DNA of 60,550 bases from Mycolicibacterium sphagni (lineage in GTDB: Bacteria > Actinomycetota > Actinomycetes > Mycobacteriales > Mycobacteriaceae). The translations under genes were made by a program, and so were the position numbers. This document shows, piece after piece, positions 44,210 to 52,795 of this stretch. How positions within the stretch are numbered: position 1 is the first letter of the stretch; each line of letters starts with the position of its first letter. The DNA lies in the NCBI RefSeq assembly GCF_002250655.1, contig NZ_NOZR01000034.1, forward strand, positions 1 through 60,550. The letters run 5' to 3'. Under the pieces are notes generated by a model. It ran no database searches and was not told the origin of the DNA. It saw nothing but the letters and a program-made list of their open reading frames with translations.

Positions 44210-44293
44210 GCACGCCTGCGTAGCGGTTGGCCGGCACAGCCCCTGCCGGTGGGTGTGCCTCCGACCGGGACCGTGCACGACAACGACTAAGCC

Positions 44294-45241
44294 CTATTCC
44301 TTGACCGTCACATCCATGAGAGGGATTCGGCTCATGGCCGTTGCGCGCGGGTCTGGTGCCGCGTCGGCGGCCGCGTGGTTCTCTTCACCTCGGGTGTAGG
44401 TCCACACACAGAACGGCTCGCCCTGGGCGAACTTGAAGTCCTTGGGCGGCAGATTGATTGCGAGCTTGCAGCCGGGGAAGAACGGTGCAGAGATGCGCTG
44501 CTCGAACGTGCAATTCATCCACGCCCGCGCCGGCGGGTAAAGACCCTCGTCGGTGTACTTCTGCAACACCTCACATCGGCGCATATTCAGCACCACGTGG
44601 TCAGGGTTGTAAACGATGTACTCGCCGCCGTAACCCAGCGTGCCGTCGATACTCAAGACCGCGAGCTTGAGGAAGTCCACGACGTGCACCGGCTCGATCT
44701 TGAAGACCTTAGCCAGCTTCGGGTACTGGTAATCGATGATCAGCTGGTACATGTCCGGCAAGCCGAGCCAGACCTCTTCCTCCGGGATGATCTTCGTCCA
44801 CTGGTCGATGAAGTAGTTGTGCCCCTTGAGGTACTGGTCCCAGTACGTCTTGATGAGCCGTATCAACGCCGGCTTGGTCAAGTCCTCGGTCTGCACGTCG
44901 AACGGGATGGCCTGATACTGCGCGTCCTTCCAGTCCCAGCCGGGAGGTGCGATGAACCGCCCCATGGGCATGACCTGTCGCATCCCCGCCCGTGAGACCT
45001 CGGCCGCCACGTCCATGGCCGCATTGATGCCTACCTTTTCGGAGTAGATCTTCACGTGGGCGTACGGCATGAAGTTCAGGACATCCTCGAAGACCTGGGC
45101 GAGGCCGAGGAGAAAGTCGCGCGAGAAGTCCTGGATGTTGCCGACCTTCCCCATGAAGTCATGGGTGTAGTCGTCGTAGTTCAGTTCCTCGGCCTCGGGT
45201 GGTGCCGCATTCCCCGCGGCTTGTTCGGTAGCGGTCGACAT
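44294..45241 (-). CDS. Conserved hypothetical protein, 315 aa
   Basis: I cannot assign a family. The protein is soluble and rich in aromatic residues (PMGRFIAPPGWDWKDAQYQAI, TYWDQYLKGHNYFIDQWTKI, CTFEQRISAPFFPGCKLAINLPPKDFKFAQGEPFCVWTYTRGEE). It has four Cys in its second half and no signal peptide or membrane helix. It is divergent from a TetR regulator, with a 9-base inverted repeat between them, which suggests control by that regulator. It lies next to kshA and kstD, so a steroid-related role is plausible. Confidence 0.7.
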   Translation of the reverse strand: MSTATEQAAGNAAPPEAEELNYDDYTHDFMGKVGNIQDFSRDFLLGLAQVFEDVLNFMPYAHVKIYSEKVGINAAMDVAAEVSRAGMRQVMPMGRFIAPPGWDWKDAQYQAIPFDVQTEDLTKPALIRLIKTYWDQYLKGHNYFIDQWTKIIPEEEVWLGLPDMYQLIIDYQYPKLAKVFKIEPVHVVDFLKLAVLSIDGTLGYGGEYIVYNPDHVVLNMRRCEVLQKYTDEGLYPPARAWMNCTFEQRISAPFFPGCKLAINLPPKDFKFAQGEPFCVWTYTRGEENHAAADAAPDPRATAMSRIPLMDVTVKE

Positions 45242-45271
45242 TCGCTCCTCCTCAGTGGGCAGTCGTTGGAT

Positions 45272-45302
45272 GTCAGATTCGGCCTATGTGGCAGAATCTG
45301 AC
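45272..45302. promoter_or_regulatory. Inverted repeat between divergent genes (candidate TetR operator)
   Basis: GTCAGATTC (45272-45280) and GAATCTGAC (45294-45302) are perfect 9-base inverted arms separated by 13 bases. They lie between the start of the 315-aa gene (45241) and the tetR start (45395). The position and symmetry are what is expected for an operator of the adjacent TetR protein acting on both genes. Confidence 0.7.
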
Positions 45303-45394
45303 TCAGAAGCTAGCCGCAGCGCGACCTGCGGCAGGACCGCTTCCCGATGACCGGGAGATCACGGCGGAAATATGAGAGCTGAGGAGTGGCGACG

Positions 45395-46009
45395 GTGAGT
45401 CGAGAAGGCAGGCCTGCGACTCTCACCGAGCGGCGGGCCGAGGAACTGCGCTTGGACATCGCCGTGGCGGCCCGCGACATCTTTCTATCCGACGGTTCGA
45501 CATCCGCCACGGTGGAACGCATTTGCGACGCCGTCGGGATCGCACCGCGGACGTTCCACCGGCATTTCCCGATGAAGGAAGACGTCGTCCTGCCACTGTT
45601 CCGCCAGTTCGGCACGCTCAGCCTGCACGTACTGACCGATGCCGGCACCGACGGTGACGCGGTCGACGTTCTCGTCGAGGCATTCAGCACCGAAGTGCCC
45701 AAACGGGGCCAGATCGATCTCGACCGGGCCTTCATGACCCTGGTGTTGGATACTCCGGGATACCGCCTGCGCTGGCTCGACTGGGGTCAGGACCTCGCCG
45801 GACCCATTACCGACTTCCTCGGCGCCCGCTTCGACCTCGGGCGCGATCCGTTCACGCGGGAGTTACCGGCGCAGTTGGTGATTCAAGCCTGCCGACACGC
45901 TTATGTCTATTGGGTCGACCACGGCGACTTCACCGATCTGCGCGCCGCCCTAAGGACCGCGATGCGCATGATCGTCGGAGCGCTGTCCCCGACAGTGGGC
46001 TCAGGCTGA
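45395..46009 (+). CDS. TetR-family transcriptional regulator
   Basis: The 204-aa regulator has an N-terminal HTH (ELRLDIAVAARDIFLSDGSTSATVERICDAVGIAPRTFHRHFPMKEDVVLPLF, about 15-65) and a helical ligand domain. GTG 45395 is preferred because GAGGAG ends 8 bases before it; GTG 45386 lies directly on that ribosome site. It is divergent from the 315-aa gene with a shared inverted repeat. Its 3' end overlaps the convergent small Cys-protein gene by 9 bases. Confidence 0.88.
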   Translation: MSREGRPATLTERRAEELRLDIAVAARDIFLSDGSTSATVERICDAVGIAPRTFHRHFPMKEDVVLPLFRQFGTLSLHVLTDAGTDGDAVDVLVEAFSTEVPKRGQIDLDRAFMTLVLDTPGYRLRWLDWGQDLAGPITDFLGARFDLGRDPFTRELPAQLVIQACRHAYVYWVDHGDFTDLRAALRTAMRMIVGALSPTVGSG

Positions 46010-46285
46010 GCCGTCGACAACTACCAGAGCGCCAGTGCGCACTGCATCGTTGATCGATCCACTGAGGGCTGAACAAGCCAGAAACAGGCCCCGCCCGCCG
46101 CCGGCCGCTAATTGGACCGCGGTACAACGCTCTTCGCATCGATCCAAAGCGGGGCCGGTCCATTGCACGCTGGTTTGGTTCCAGCTGCTTTTCCGCACCT
46201 GCACGCCGGCTCCACAGCGCCGACAGTCGACCGGGACCATCGGCGCGTCGGCGAGACGGTTGTCCGGACGGATGGCCATCGTCAT
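46001..46285 (-). CDS. Small Cys-containing protein coupled to KshA
   Basis: The 94-aa protein reads MTMAIRPDNRLADAPMVPVD, then CRRCGAGVQVRKSSWNQTSVQWTGPALDRCEERC, with a CxxC pair and a later CxxxC pair that could bind zinc or an iron centre. ATG 46285 overlaps the kshA stop (ATGA), so it is made with KshA. Similar small proteins next to oxygenase genes are sometimes annotated as ferredoxin-like; the Cys spacing is not that of a classical ferredoxin, so the role remains open. Confidence 0.65.
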   Translation of the reverse strand: MTMAIRPDNRLADAPMVPVDCRRCGAGVQVRKSSWNQTSVQWTGPALDRCEERCTAVQLAAGGGRGLFLACSALSGSINDAVRTGALVVVDGSA

Positions 46286-47430
46286 CCCACCGATCCGGAC
46301 CCTGAGCCCCTGGCCGCGATATTGGCGTCCACTTCCTTCATCCACGCCGCGGTCGGTTGGGTGGTGTCGAGCTCGAATTCGAAGCGGTTCACCATGTCTG
46401 GCGTGACATCGGCGATGTCGACATAGAATTGCTCGTACCAGCGTCGCAGCTGATACACCGGCCCGTCCTCCTCCACCAGCAGCGGGTTGTCGATACGGGT
46501 CTTGTTGCGCCAGATCTCGACATCCTGCTCGAAGCCCATTTTGACGAAGTCGCCGAGACCTATCGCCGTCTGCATGGCCAGCTCATCAGGCAGCTCAGCC
46601 GACTTCTTAACGATGATTCCATATTGCAGCACAAAGGAATTCGCGTCGATGGGATAGTGGCAGTTGATCAGCACGGTGCGGTGGTCGACGTCGGTGTAGT
46701 GGTAGGTCAAATCGTCGATCATGAATGACGGACCGTAATACGACGCCACCGATGTGGTCCCCAGCATCTGTGTTTCGCCAGGTTCCCCGATATCGGGACG
46801 GCCGGCGCTGTTCATATATTGCGTCGCGACGTGCCCCTCGAAGATGTTTTTGAAGTGTGTCGGAAGCGATCCGTGGATGTAGAAGAAGTGCGCCATATCC
46901 ACGACGTTGTCGATGATCTCGCGGCAGTTGGTGTGCACCACCGTGGTGTACCAATGCCAATCGGTCCACTCATCACTGCTGGCGCCCTCGATACGAGGAA
47001 TGGTCACATCCGCCGGGGGCGCTTTCCGTTCGGGGTCGTTCCAGACGAACAACATGCCGTCCTGCTGCAACGTGGGCCACGAGGCGGTGCGCGCCAGCCG
47101 GGGGGTGCGCTTGCTGTAGGGCACCAACTTGCAGCGGCCGTCGCCTCCCCACCGCCAGTCATGAAACGGGCACGCGATCTCGTTGCCCTTGACCGTCCCC
47201 TGCGACAGATCGCCGCCCATGTGCCGGCAGTATCCGTCGAGCACGTTGACGGCGCCGTCCTCGCCGCGAAACACCACCAGCTTCTGACCGAAGGCGTTGA
47301 TCTGATGTGGCTTTCCGTCGGCGAAATCACGGACCAAACCGAGGCAATGCCACCCGCGGGCATACCGGGTGGGCACCGAGCCGGCCTCGATCAGCCGAAC
47401 CTCGTCGGCCTCAGAATGCGTCGTCATCAT
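46282..47430 (-). CDS. kshA: 3-ketosteroid 9alpha-hydroxylase oxygenase component
   Basis: The 382-aa Rieske oxygenase has the [2Fe-2S] ligands Cys68-x-His70 and Cys87-x2-His90 (YCRHMGGDL...ACPFHDW) and the mononuclear iron motif IIDNVVDMAHFFYIHG. SYYGPSFMIDDLTYH and the overall length fit KshA. With KshB it hydroxylates C9 of 3-ketosteroids, which together with delta1-dehydrogenation opens ring B. It is divergent from a KstD gene, and a KshB-like reductase lies at 26873. ATG 47430 or 47427 is the start; the frame to 47562 runs into the kstD promoter. Confidence 0.88.
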   Translation of the reverse strand: MMTTHSEADEVRLIEAGSVPTRYARGWHCLGLVRDFADGKPHQINAFGQKLVVFRGEDGAVNVLDGYCRHMGGDLSQGTVKGNEIACPFHDWRWGGDGRCKLVPYSKRTPRLARTASWPTLQQDGMLFVWNDPERKAPPADVTIPRIEGASSDEWTDWHWYTTVVHTNCREIIDNVVDMAHFFYIHGSLPTHFKNIFEGHVATQYMNSAGRPDIGEPGETQMLGTTSVASYYGPSFMIDDLTYHYTDVDHRTVLINCHYPIDANSFVLQYGIIVKKSAELPDELAMQTAIGLGDFVKMGFEQDVEIWRNKTRIDNPLLVEEDGPVYQLRRWYEQFYVDIADVTPDMVNRFEFELDTTQPTAAWMKEVDANIAARGSGSGSVG

Positions 47431-47519
47431 GCGTCCGTTCGTCGATCGGTGGATTCGCGGGCTGATCCCATTGAACTTCGCATGGTGGCGTCGCAGAGGA
47501 GCGCGTTCCGCTGAAAGGG

Positions 47520-49271
47520 ATGCTGGAATCGAAATCCCCGCACACGGTCTTATCGTCAGCAATTGTGACCGTCACCAGCCACGACACCGTTCCTGCCGGA
47601 CTTGCTATCACAGACGCCGAAGTGGATCTTCTCGTCGTCGGATCGGGCACCGGGCTCGCCGCCGCACTGACAGCCCGCGAACTGGGATTGTCCGTTCTTG
47701 TTATTGAGAAGTCCTCCCACGTCGGCGGTTCGACCGCCCGCTCTGGCGGCGCTCTGTGGCTCCCGTCGACCGCGGTGATCTCCGAATGCGGCGGCGTCGA
47801 CTCCGCAACCCGGGCGCAGACTTACCTTGACGGCGTCGTCGCCGGCTCAGCCCCACCGGAGCGATCGACGGCCTACCTGAAGGCCCTGCCGGCGACCGTC
47901 GAAATGCTGCGCCGCACCACACCGATGAAGCTGTTCTGGGCCAAGGAGTACTCCGACTACCACCCCGAAGTGCCCGGTGGTTCAGCCGCCGGACGCACGT
48001 GCGAATGCCGTCCGCTGGACACGGCGATTCTGGGCCCCTACCTCCCCGATCTGCGTCCGGGCATCATGGAGACCAGCTTTCCGATGCCGACGACCGGTGC
48101 GGACTACCGCTGGATGAACCTGATGAGCCGGGTTCCTCGCAAGGGCCTGCCCACCATCATCAAACGACTTGCGCAAGGCGTCGGGGGCCTGGCCCTGGGC
48201 CGTCGCTATGCGGCCGGAGGCCAGGCGTTGGCCGCCGGCCTCTTCGCCGGCGCCATTCGTGCCGGGATCCCGATCTGGCTCCGAACTGCCCTGACCGAGT
48301 TGGTCACCGACGGAACCAACGTCACCGGCGCAATCGTTGAGCACGCAGGCAAGACCGTCACCATCACCGCGCGGCGTGGCGTCGTGCTCGCCGCCGGCGG
48401 CTTCGACCACAGCATGGATATGCGGTGGAAGTTCCAATCGGAAAGCCTCGCAAGCAATCTCAGTCTCGGAGCCGAGTCCAACACCGGTGATGCGATTCGG
48501 ATAGGCCAGGAGATCGGTGCCGATATTGCGCTGATGGATCAGGCGTGGTGGTTTCCCGCCGTCGCGCCGCTGCCCGGCGCGGCCCCTGCGGTGATGCTGG
48601 CTGAGCGGTCGCTGCCCGGATCGTTCATCGTCGACCAGAAAGGTCAGCGGTTTGCCAACGAATCCTCGGATTACATGAGCTTCGGGCAGCGCGTCCTCCA
48701 GCTCGAAGCTCAGGGGACGCCGGTGGACACCATGTGGATCGTCTTCGACCAGCACTACCGCAACAGCTATGTCTTTGCCGCTGAACTGTTCCCCCGCATG
48801 GCCATCCCCCAGAGCTGGTATGACGCAGGAATCGCTGTTCGCGCAGACGATTTCGGTCAGCTCGCAGCCGGAATGGGTGTTCCGGTCGATGAATTCCGCG
48901 CGACGGTGTCCCGTTTCAACGAGAACGCATTCGCCGGCGAGGACCCCGACTTCGCACGGGGGCGAAGTGCATACGACCGTTATTACGGCGATCCCACTGT
49001 CACCCCGAACCCGAACCTGCGGCCACTGGTCAAAGGGCCGTTCTACGCCGTCAAGATGGTGCTGAGCGACCTCGGCACCTGCGGGGGTCTACGCGCCGAC
49101 GATCGAGCCCGGGTACTGCGCGAAGATGGGTCTGTCATCAACGGGCTGTATGCAATAGGCAACACCGCCGCCAATGCGTTCGGCAACACCTATCCCGGCG
49201 CCGGTGCGACCATCGCGCAAGGATTGGTGTACGGATACATTGCCGCCCTCGACGCCGCGAATTCGACGTAA
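47520..49271 (+). CDS. kstD: 3-ketosteroid delta1-dehydrogenase
   Basis: The 583-aa FAD enzyme has LLVVGSGTGLAAALTARELGLSVLVIEKSSHVGGSTARSGGALWLP at the N-terminus. It also has the KstD substrate-site regions: FWAKEYSDYHPE (Tyr), YRNSYVFA (Tyr), GPFYAVKMVLSDLGTCGGL (Tyr after Phe), and the C-terminal GNTYPGAGATIAQGLVYGYIAA. KstD introduces the 1,2 double bond into ring A and acts with KshA. It is divergent from kshA with under 100 bases between starts. GTG 47565 is an alternative start. Confidence 0.88.
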   Translation: MLESKSPHTVLSSAIVTVTSHDTVPAGLAITDAEVDLLVVGSGTGLAAALTARELGLSVLVIEKSSHVGGSTARSGGALWLPSTAVISECGGVDSATRAQTYLDGVVAGSAPPERSTAYLKALPATVEMLRRTTPMKLFWAKEYSDYHPEVPGGSAAGRTCECRPLDTAILGPYLPDLRPGIMETSFPMPTTGADYRWMNLMSRVPRKGLPTIIKRLAQGVGGLALGRRYAAGGQALAAGLFAGAIRAGIPIWLRTALTELVTDGTNVTGAIVEHAGKTVTITARRGVVLAAGGFDHSMDMRWKFQSESLASNLSLGAESNTGDAIRIGQEIGADIALMDQAWWFPAVAPLPGAAPAVMLAERSLPGSFIVDQKGQRFANESSDYMSFGQRVLQLEAQGTPVDTMWIVFDQHYRNSYVFAAELFPRMAIPQSWYDAGIAVRADDFGQLAAGMGVPVDEFRATVSRFNENAFAGEDPDFARGRSAYDRYYGDPTVTPNPNLRPLVKGPFYAVKMVLSDLGTCGGLRADDRARVLREDGSVINGLYAIGNTAANAFGNTYPGAGATIAQGLVYGYIAALDAANST

Positions 49272-49289
49272 ATCGGCAGGGGCCGAGGA

Positions 49290-49955
49290 TCAGTCCGCGT
49301 CTTCGGCGTCGGCTTTGCGCTCGATCTCATACCAGTACGCGGGATCTGGCCACGGGATCTTAGCGCCCTCACCGACTTTCGGAAAGTTGGCCTCTGCCTC
49401 GTCGAGATCTTTGATCAACCTCAAGGTGAGCTCGCGTTCTGACGCGTAGTAGCGTTCCGCCCAATCGAGTGCGATCTTGGCGTATGCCCAAGACGGATCT
49501 GCAGCGGCCCATCGCGCTTCCTTGGCAGCATCGCGTTGCATGTCGTCGATATAGGCGATGTGATCTTGGAGCATCTGTTTGAGGGCAGCGGGATCACTCA
49601 GGTGTCCCAGCGTCACCCTCAAGATCGCCGGGTGCTTCAGCGACGGCGGCTCCAACGGGGCTTCCCGTGCCCAGCGGGTGACCGCTTCCATGCCGGTTTC
49701 GGTGATCTTGTAGAGCCGTCGGTTGCGTGTACCGGTGCCGTCGAGTCGTGAGGTGAGCAGACCCAGCTTCTCCAGCTTTTTCAGCTCGGAATAGATCTGA
49801 CTGAACGCTGGGCTGCCGTAGTAGTAGCGCATGCTCCAGTCGATCCACTTGCGGATGTCATAACCCGACAGTTCTGTCTCGTACGAGAGCATACCGAGCA
49901 GTGCCCAGCCCGTCGCAGAGAGCGACGGCTGGGTTGAAGGCTCGGGTTCGGTCAC
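49290..49955 (-). CDS. PadR-family transcriptional regulator
   Basis: The 221-aa protein has the PadR winged helix (ALLGMLSYETELSGYDIRKWI...FSQIYSELKKLEKLGLLTSRLDGTGTRNRRLYKITETGMEAVTRW). An AsiA/Vir-type C-terminal helical domain follows (DHIAYIDDMQRDAAKEARWAAADPSWAYAKIALDWAERYYASERELTLRLI). It converges on kstD and is divergent from the thioesterase gene, one likely target. Such regulators often respond to phenolic or hydrophobic ligands. Confidence 0.9.
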   Translation of the reverse strand: MTEPEPSTQPSLSATGWALLGMLSYETELSGYDIRKWIDWSMRYYYGSPAFSQIYSELKKLEKLGLLTSRLDGTGTRNRRLYKITETGMEAVTRWAREAPLEPPSLKHPAILRVTLGHLSDPAALKQMLQDHIAYIDDMQRDAAKEARWAAADPSWAYAKIALDWAERYYASERELTLRLIKDLDEAEANFPKVGEGAKIPWPDPAYWYEIERKADAEDAD

Positions 49956-50018
49956 AGTCCAAGGGTATCAACCCAGGTCACGGCCTCGCTCGCACCAACC
50001 GGTGGCCGGGACGTCGCG

Positions 50019-50636
50019 TTGCATAACGACCCGCACTGCTTGGAACCTGGGAGGATGCACCCGGAGACGCTTTACGCGTCGCTTACCGAATCCGTTCGTC
50101 GGCTTGTCGATGTCACTATCCGCAGCCGATCCGATCTCGACTGCATCGCGTCGGCGAAGGCGAAAATCGACGCTGCGGCAGACGAATTGAGTGACACGCT
50201 GATTCCTGGATCATTCGGCGTTCAACACGACAGTGACGGGCGGCCGCGTGCGTGGGGCAACGCAGTCATCGGACTGCGCAACGCCTTGGCTCCCCCGCTC
50301 GTGGTCCATCATGAAGCCGACGGAGGCGTCTGGGCCGAGGTCACGTTGGGGGCGGCCTACGAAGGGCCGCCGGGTCATGTGCACGGCGGAATCTGCGCCC
50401 TGCTTCTCGACCATGTCCTCGGCGCCACCGCGCATAAGCCCGGCCGGCCGGCCGTAACCGGCACACTCGCGCTGCGCTACGAGTTGGGGACGCGACTAGG
50501 ACCCCTGAGGGCCGAAGCCCGGGTCGACCGGGTGGAGGGTGCGAAGACCTTCGCCGTCGGCCACCTCTCAACCCCGGACGGCGTGACCGTGCGCGCGGAA
50601 GGCGTGTTCATTCATCCGCGCACGGTCGAGCCCTAG
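50019..50636 (+). CDS. PaaI-like hotdog thioesterase
   Basis: The protein (205 aa from TTG 50019, or 193 aa from ATG 50055) ends in a hotdog domain with GHVHGGICALLLDHVLGATAHKPGRPAVTGTLALRYELGTRLG, the family's GxVHGG-x3-xxDxxxG active-site motif (Asp/His helix). It would hydrolyse an acyl-CoA, probably an aromatic or polycyclic one given the setting. It is divergent from the padR gene. Neither start has an ideal ribosome site. Confidence 0.82.
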   Translation: MHNDPHCLEPGRMHPETLYASLTESVRRLVDVTIRSRSDLDCIASAKAKIDAAADELSDTLIPGSFGVQHDSDGRPRAWGNAVIGLRNALAPPLVVHHEADGGVWAEVTLGAAYEGPPGHVHGGICALLLDHVLGATAHKPGRPAVTGTLALRYELGTRLGPLRAEARVDRVEGAKTFAVGHLSTPDGVTVRAEGVFIHPRTVEP

Positions 50637-50713
50637 AACACTCGCTCACCGGGAGTTGTTGTTGCTTCGCGTGCGGTCACCGATCACAGTGGGGCAGGCG
50701 ACAAAGGAGGCCG

Positions 50714-52273
50714 ATGACAGCGCAGGACACCTCATTCGACGAGATCGTCGACGTCATAGTGGCCGGCTCCGGCGGGGGCATCACGGGCGCGTACACCGCG
50801 GCCCGCGAGGGCCTGTCGGTGGCGCTGGTGGAGGCGACCGACAAGTTCGGCGGGACGACCGCCTACTCGGGCGGCGGCGGCATGTGGTTTCCGTGCAACC
50901 CGGTGCTGCAACGTGCCGGCAGCGACGACACGATCGACAAGGCCCTCAACTACTTTCACGCCGTCATCGGTGACCGCACCCCACTCGAACTGCAGGAGAC
51001 CTACATCCGCAGGGGCCCCGGCCTGATCGAGTACCTGGAAGGCGACGAGGAGCATTTCACCTTTGGTGTGCTGCCCTGGCCGGACTACTACGGCAAGGCC
51101 CCCGATTCGCGCGGCGACGGTTTGCGCCATATCGTCGCCGCCCCGATCCGCGCCGAGAAACTGGGCCCGTACGCCGGTTTCGTGCGCGGGCCCCTCGACC
51201 ACGATCGGCTCGGCACTCCGGCTCCGGCGAAACTATTCGGCGGCCGCGCCCTCATCGGCCGCTTCCTGGCCGCACTGGCCGGCTATCCGGACGCCGCGCT
51301 GTACCGCAACGCGCAGCTGACCGACCTCATCACCGAAGACGGGCGGGTGGTCGGTGCGGTCGTGCAGCGTGACGGTGCCCCGGTGCGGGTCGGCGCCAGG
51401 CGCGGAGTGTTGTTGGCGGCAGGCGGATTCGAGCAGAATGCCGAACTGCGCCGTACCTACGGCGTCCCCGGCTCCCCGAAAGACACCATGGGCGGCCCTG
51501 GCAGCACCGGCACCGCGCTCGAGGCGGCGCTGCGCGTGGGCGCCGACACCGACCTGATGGATCAGGCATGGTGGTCACCCGGCCTGACCCACCCCGACGG
51601 TCGATCGGCGTTCGCGCTGTGGTTCACCGGCGGCATCTTCGTCAACCAGGCCGGGCAGCGATTCGTCAACGAGTCCGCGGCCTACGACCGAATCGGCCGG
51701 CAGATCATCGACGAGATGCGGGCGGGCCGCCTCGATACTCCGTTCTGGATGGTCTACGACAATCGTGACGGCGAGGTGCCCCCGGTCAAGGCGACCAACG
51801 TCTCGATGGTGGACACCGAGAGTTATCGCGGCGCCGGATTATGGCGCAGTGCAAGCACTCTGGCCGAACTGGCCGAGGTGATCGGGGTGGACGCCGACAA
51901 TCTGGAGCAGACGGTCGCCCGCTACAACGCGATGGTCGCCGCCGGTGCCGATACCGATTTCGGCCGCGGCGACGAGGCTTACGACCGGGCCTTCTCGGGA
52001 GGCGAATCGCCCCTGGTGCCGATCAACACCCCACCGTTCCACGCGGCGGCGTTCGGCCTGTCCGACCTCGGGACCAAGGGCGGCCTGCGCACCGACACCC
52101 AGGCCCGGGTGCTCGACAAATCCGGTCAGCCGATCCCCGGTCTGTACGCGGCAGGCAACAGCATGGCAGCCGTCAGCGGAACCACATATCCGGGCGGCGG
52201 GAACCCGATCGGCGCGTCAATGTTGTTCAGCCACCTGGCCGCGCTGGATATGGCGGCTGTCAGGTCTGCTTGA
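50714..52273 (+). CDS. KstD-family FAD dehydrogenase, variant active site
   Basis: The 519-aa flavoprotein begins DVIVAGSGGGITGAYTAAREGLSVALVEATDKFGGTTAYSGGGGMW. It ends with LYAAGNSMAAVSGTTYPGGGNPIGASMLFSHLAALDMA, both typical of the KstD family. In the block corresponding to KstD GPFYAVKM the Tyr is His443 (PPFHAAAFGLSDLGTKGGL), so it may act on a different ketosteroid or at another position. AAAGGAGG lies just before ATG 50714, a very strong ribosome site. Its end overlaps the convergent secreted-protein gene by 14 bases. Confidence 0.82.
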   Translation: MTAQDTSFDEIVDVIVAGSGGGITGAYTAAREGLSVALVEATDKFGGTTAYSGGGGMWFPCNPVLQRAGSDDTIDKALNYFHAVIGDRTPLELQETYIRRGPGLIEYLEGDEEHFTFGVLPWPDYYGKAPDSRGDGLRHIVAAPIRAEKLGPYAGFVRGPLDHDRLGTPAPAKLFGGRALIGRFLAALAGYPDAALYRNAQLTDLITEDGRVVGAVVQRDGAPVRVGARRGVLLAAGGFEQNAELRRTYGVPGSPKDTMGGPGSTGTALEAALRVGADTDLMDQAWWSPGLTHPDGRSAFALWFTGGIFVNQAGQRFVNESAAYDRIGRQIIDEMRAGRLDTPFWMVYDNRDGEVPPVKATNVSMVDTESYRGAGLWRSASTLAELAEVIGVDADNLEQTVARYNAMVAAGADTDFGRGDEAYDRAFSGGESPLVPINTPPFHAAAFGLSDLGTKGGLRTDTQARVLDKSGQPIPGLYAAGNSMAAVSGTTYPGGGNPIGASMLFSHLAALDMAAVRSA

Positions 52274-52775
52274 CCAGCTTGAACGGCATGTTGATGAACA
52301 ATGCGAGGCTGTGACCGCAGGCCCCCGGTACCCCGGTGGTCTCGTCCTGGCCGACCAACGTAGTGGAACTCGGATCGGTCTGGTCGCCGCCGGGGCTCGC
52401 TCCATGGAACCGATAGACCTGGTAGCCCGGGGCGGTGGTGCCGTCGTCACACGGCATCCAATCCGGAAGCGTCCGCTTGACGCGCCAATCCCCGCCGGTC
52501 TGGAAGATCGGAGCGGTCCAGCCCGCGTCGCTGCTCACGGTGCCGATGCACTCCGTCGGGTAGCTGCACGTCGACGAGATGGTCCAGATACTCCGGACGC
52601 TCTTCTCGTTGTGAAAGACGTCGTTGTTGGTGGCCCACTCACCATTGGAGGTTGCGGTGAACGTCCCGTTGAGCGCCCAGTTATCGGACGCGTGCGCAGT
52701 GGCAGGGTTCACCGCACCAGCCATCGTGGCAGCGGTCAGCACCGCGACGCTGATCAGCGTCCCCGATCTCAGCAT
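52260..52775 (-). CDS. Secreted mycobacterial hypothetical protein
   Basis: The 171-aa precursor (MLRSGTLISVAVLTAATMAG then AVNPATAHA) has a clear signal peptide cleaved after about residue 29. The mature domain is small and beta-rich with paired Cys (STCSYPTECIGTVSSDAGW, WMPCDDG, GACGH), suggesting disulfides outside the membrane. ATG 52775 follows a good AAGGGAGAGG site. It lies 20 bases after mceF and is probably in the Mce transcript. No known function. Confidence 0.75.
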   Translation of the reverse strand: MLRSGTLISVAVLTAATMAGAVNPATAHASDNWALNGTFTATSNGEWATNNDVFHNEKSVRSIWTISSTCSYPTECIGTVSSDAGWTAPIFQTGGDWRVKRTLPDWMPCDDGTTAPGYQVYRFHGASPGGDQTDPSSTTLVGQDETTGVPGACGHSLALFINMPFKLVKQT

Positions 52776-52795
52776 GTGACCTCTCCCTTCAGCCG

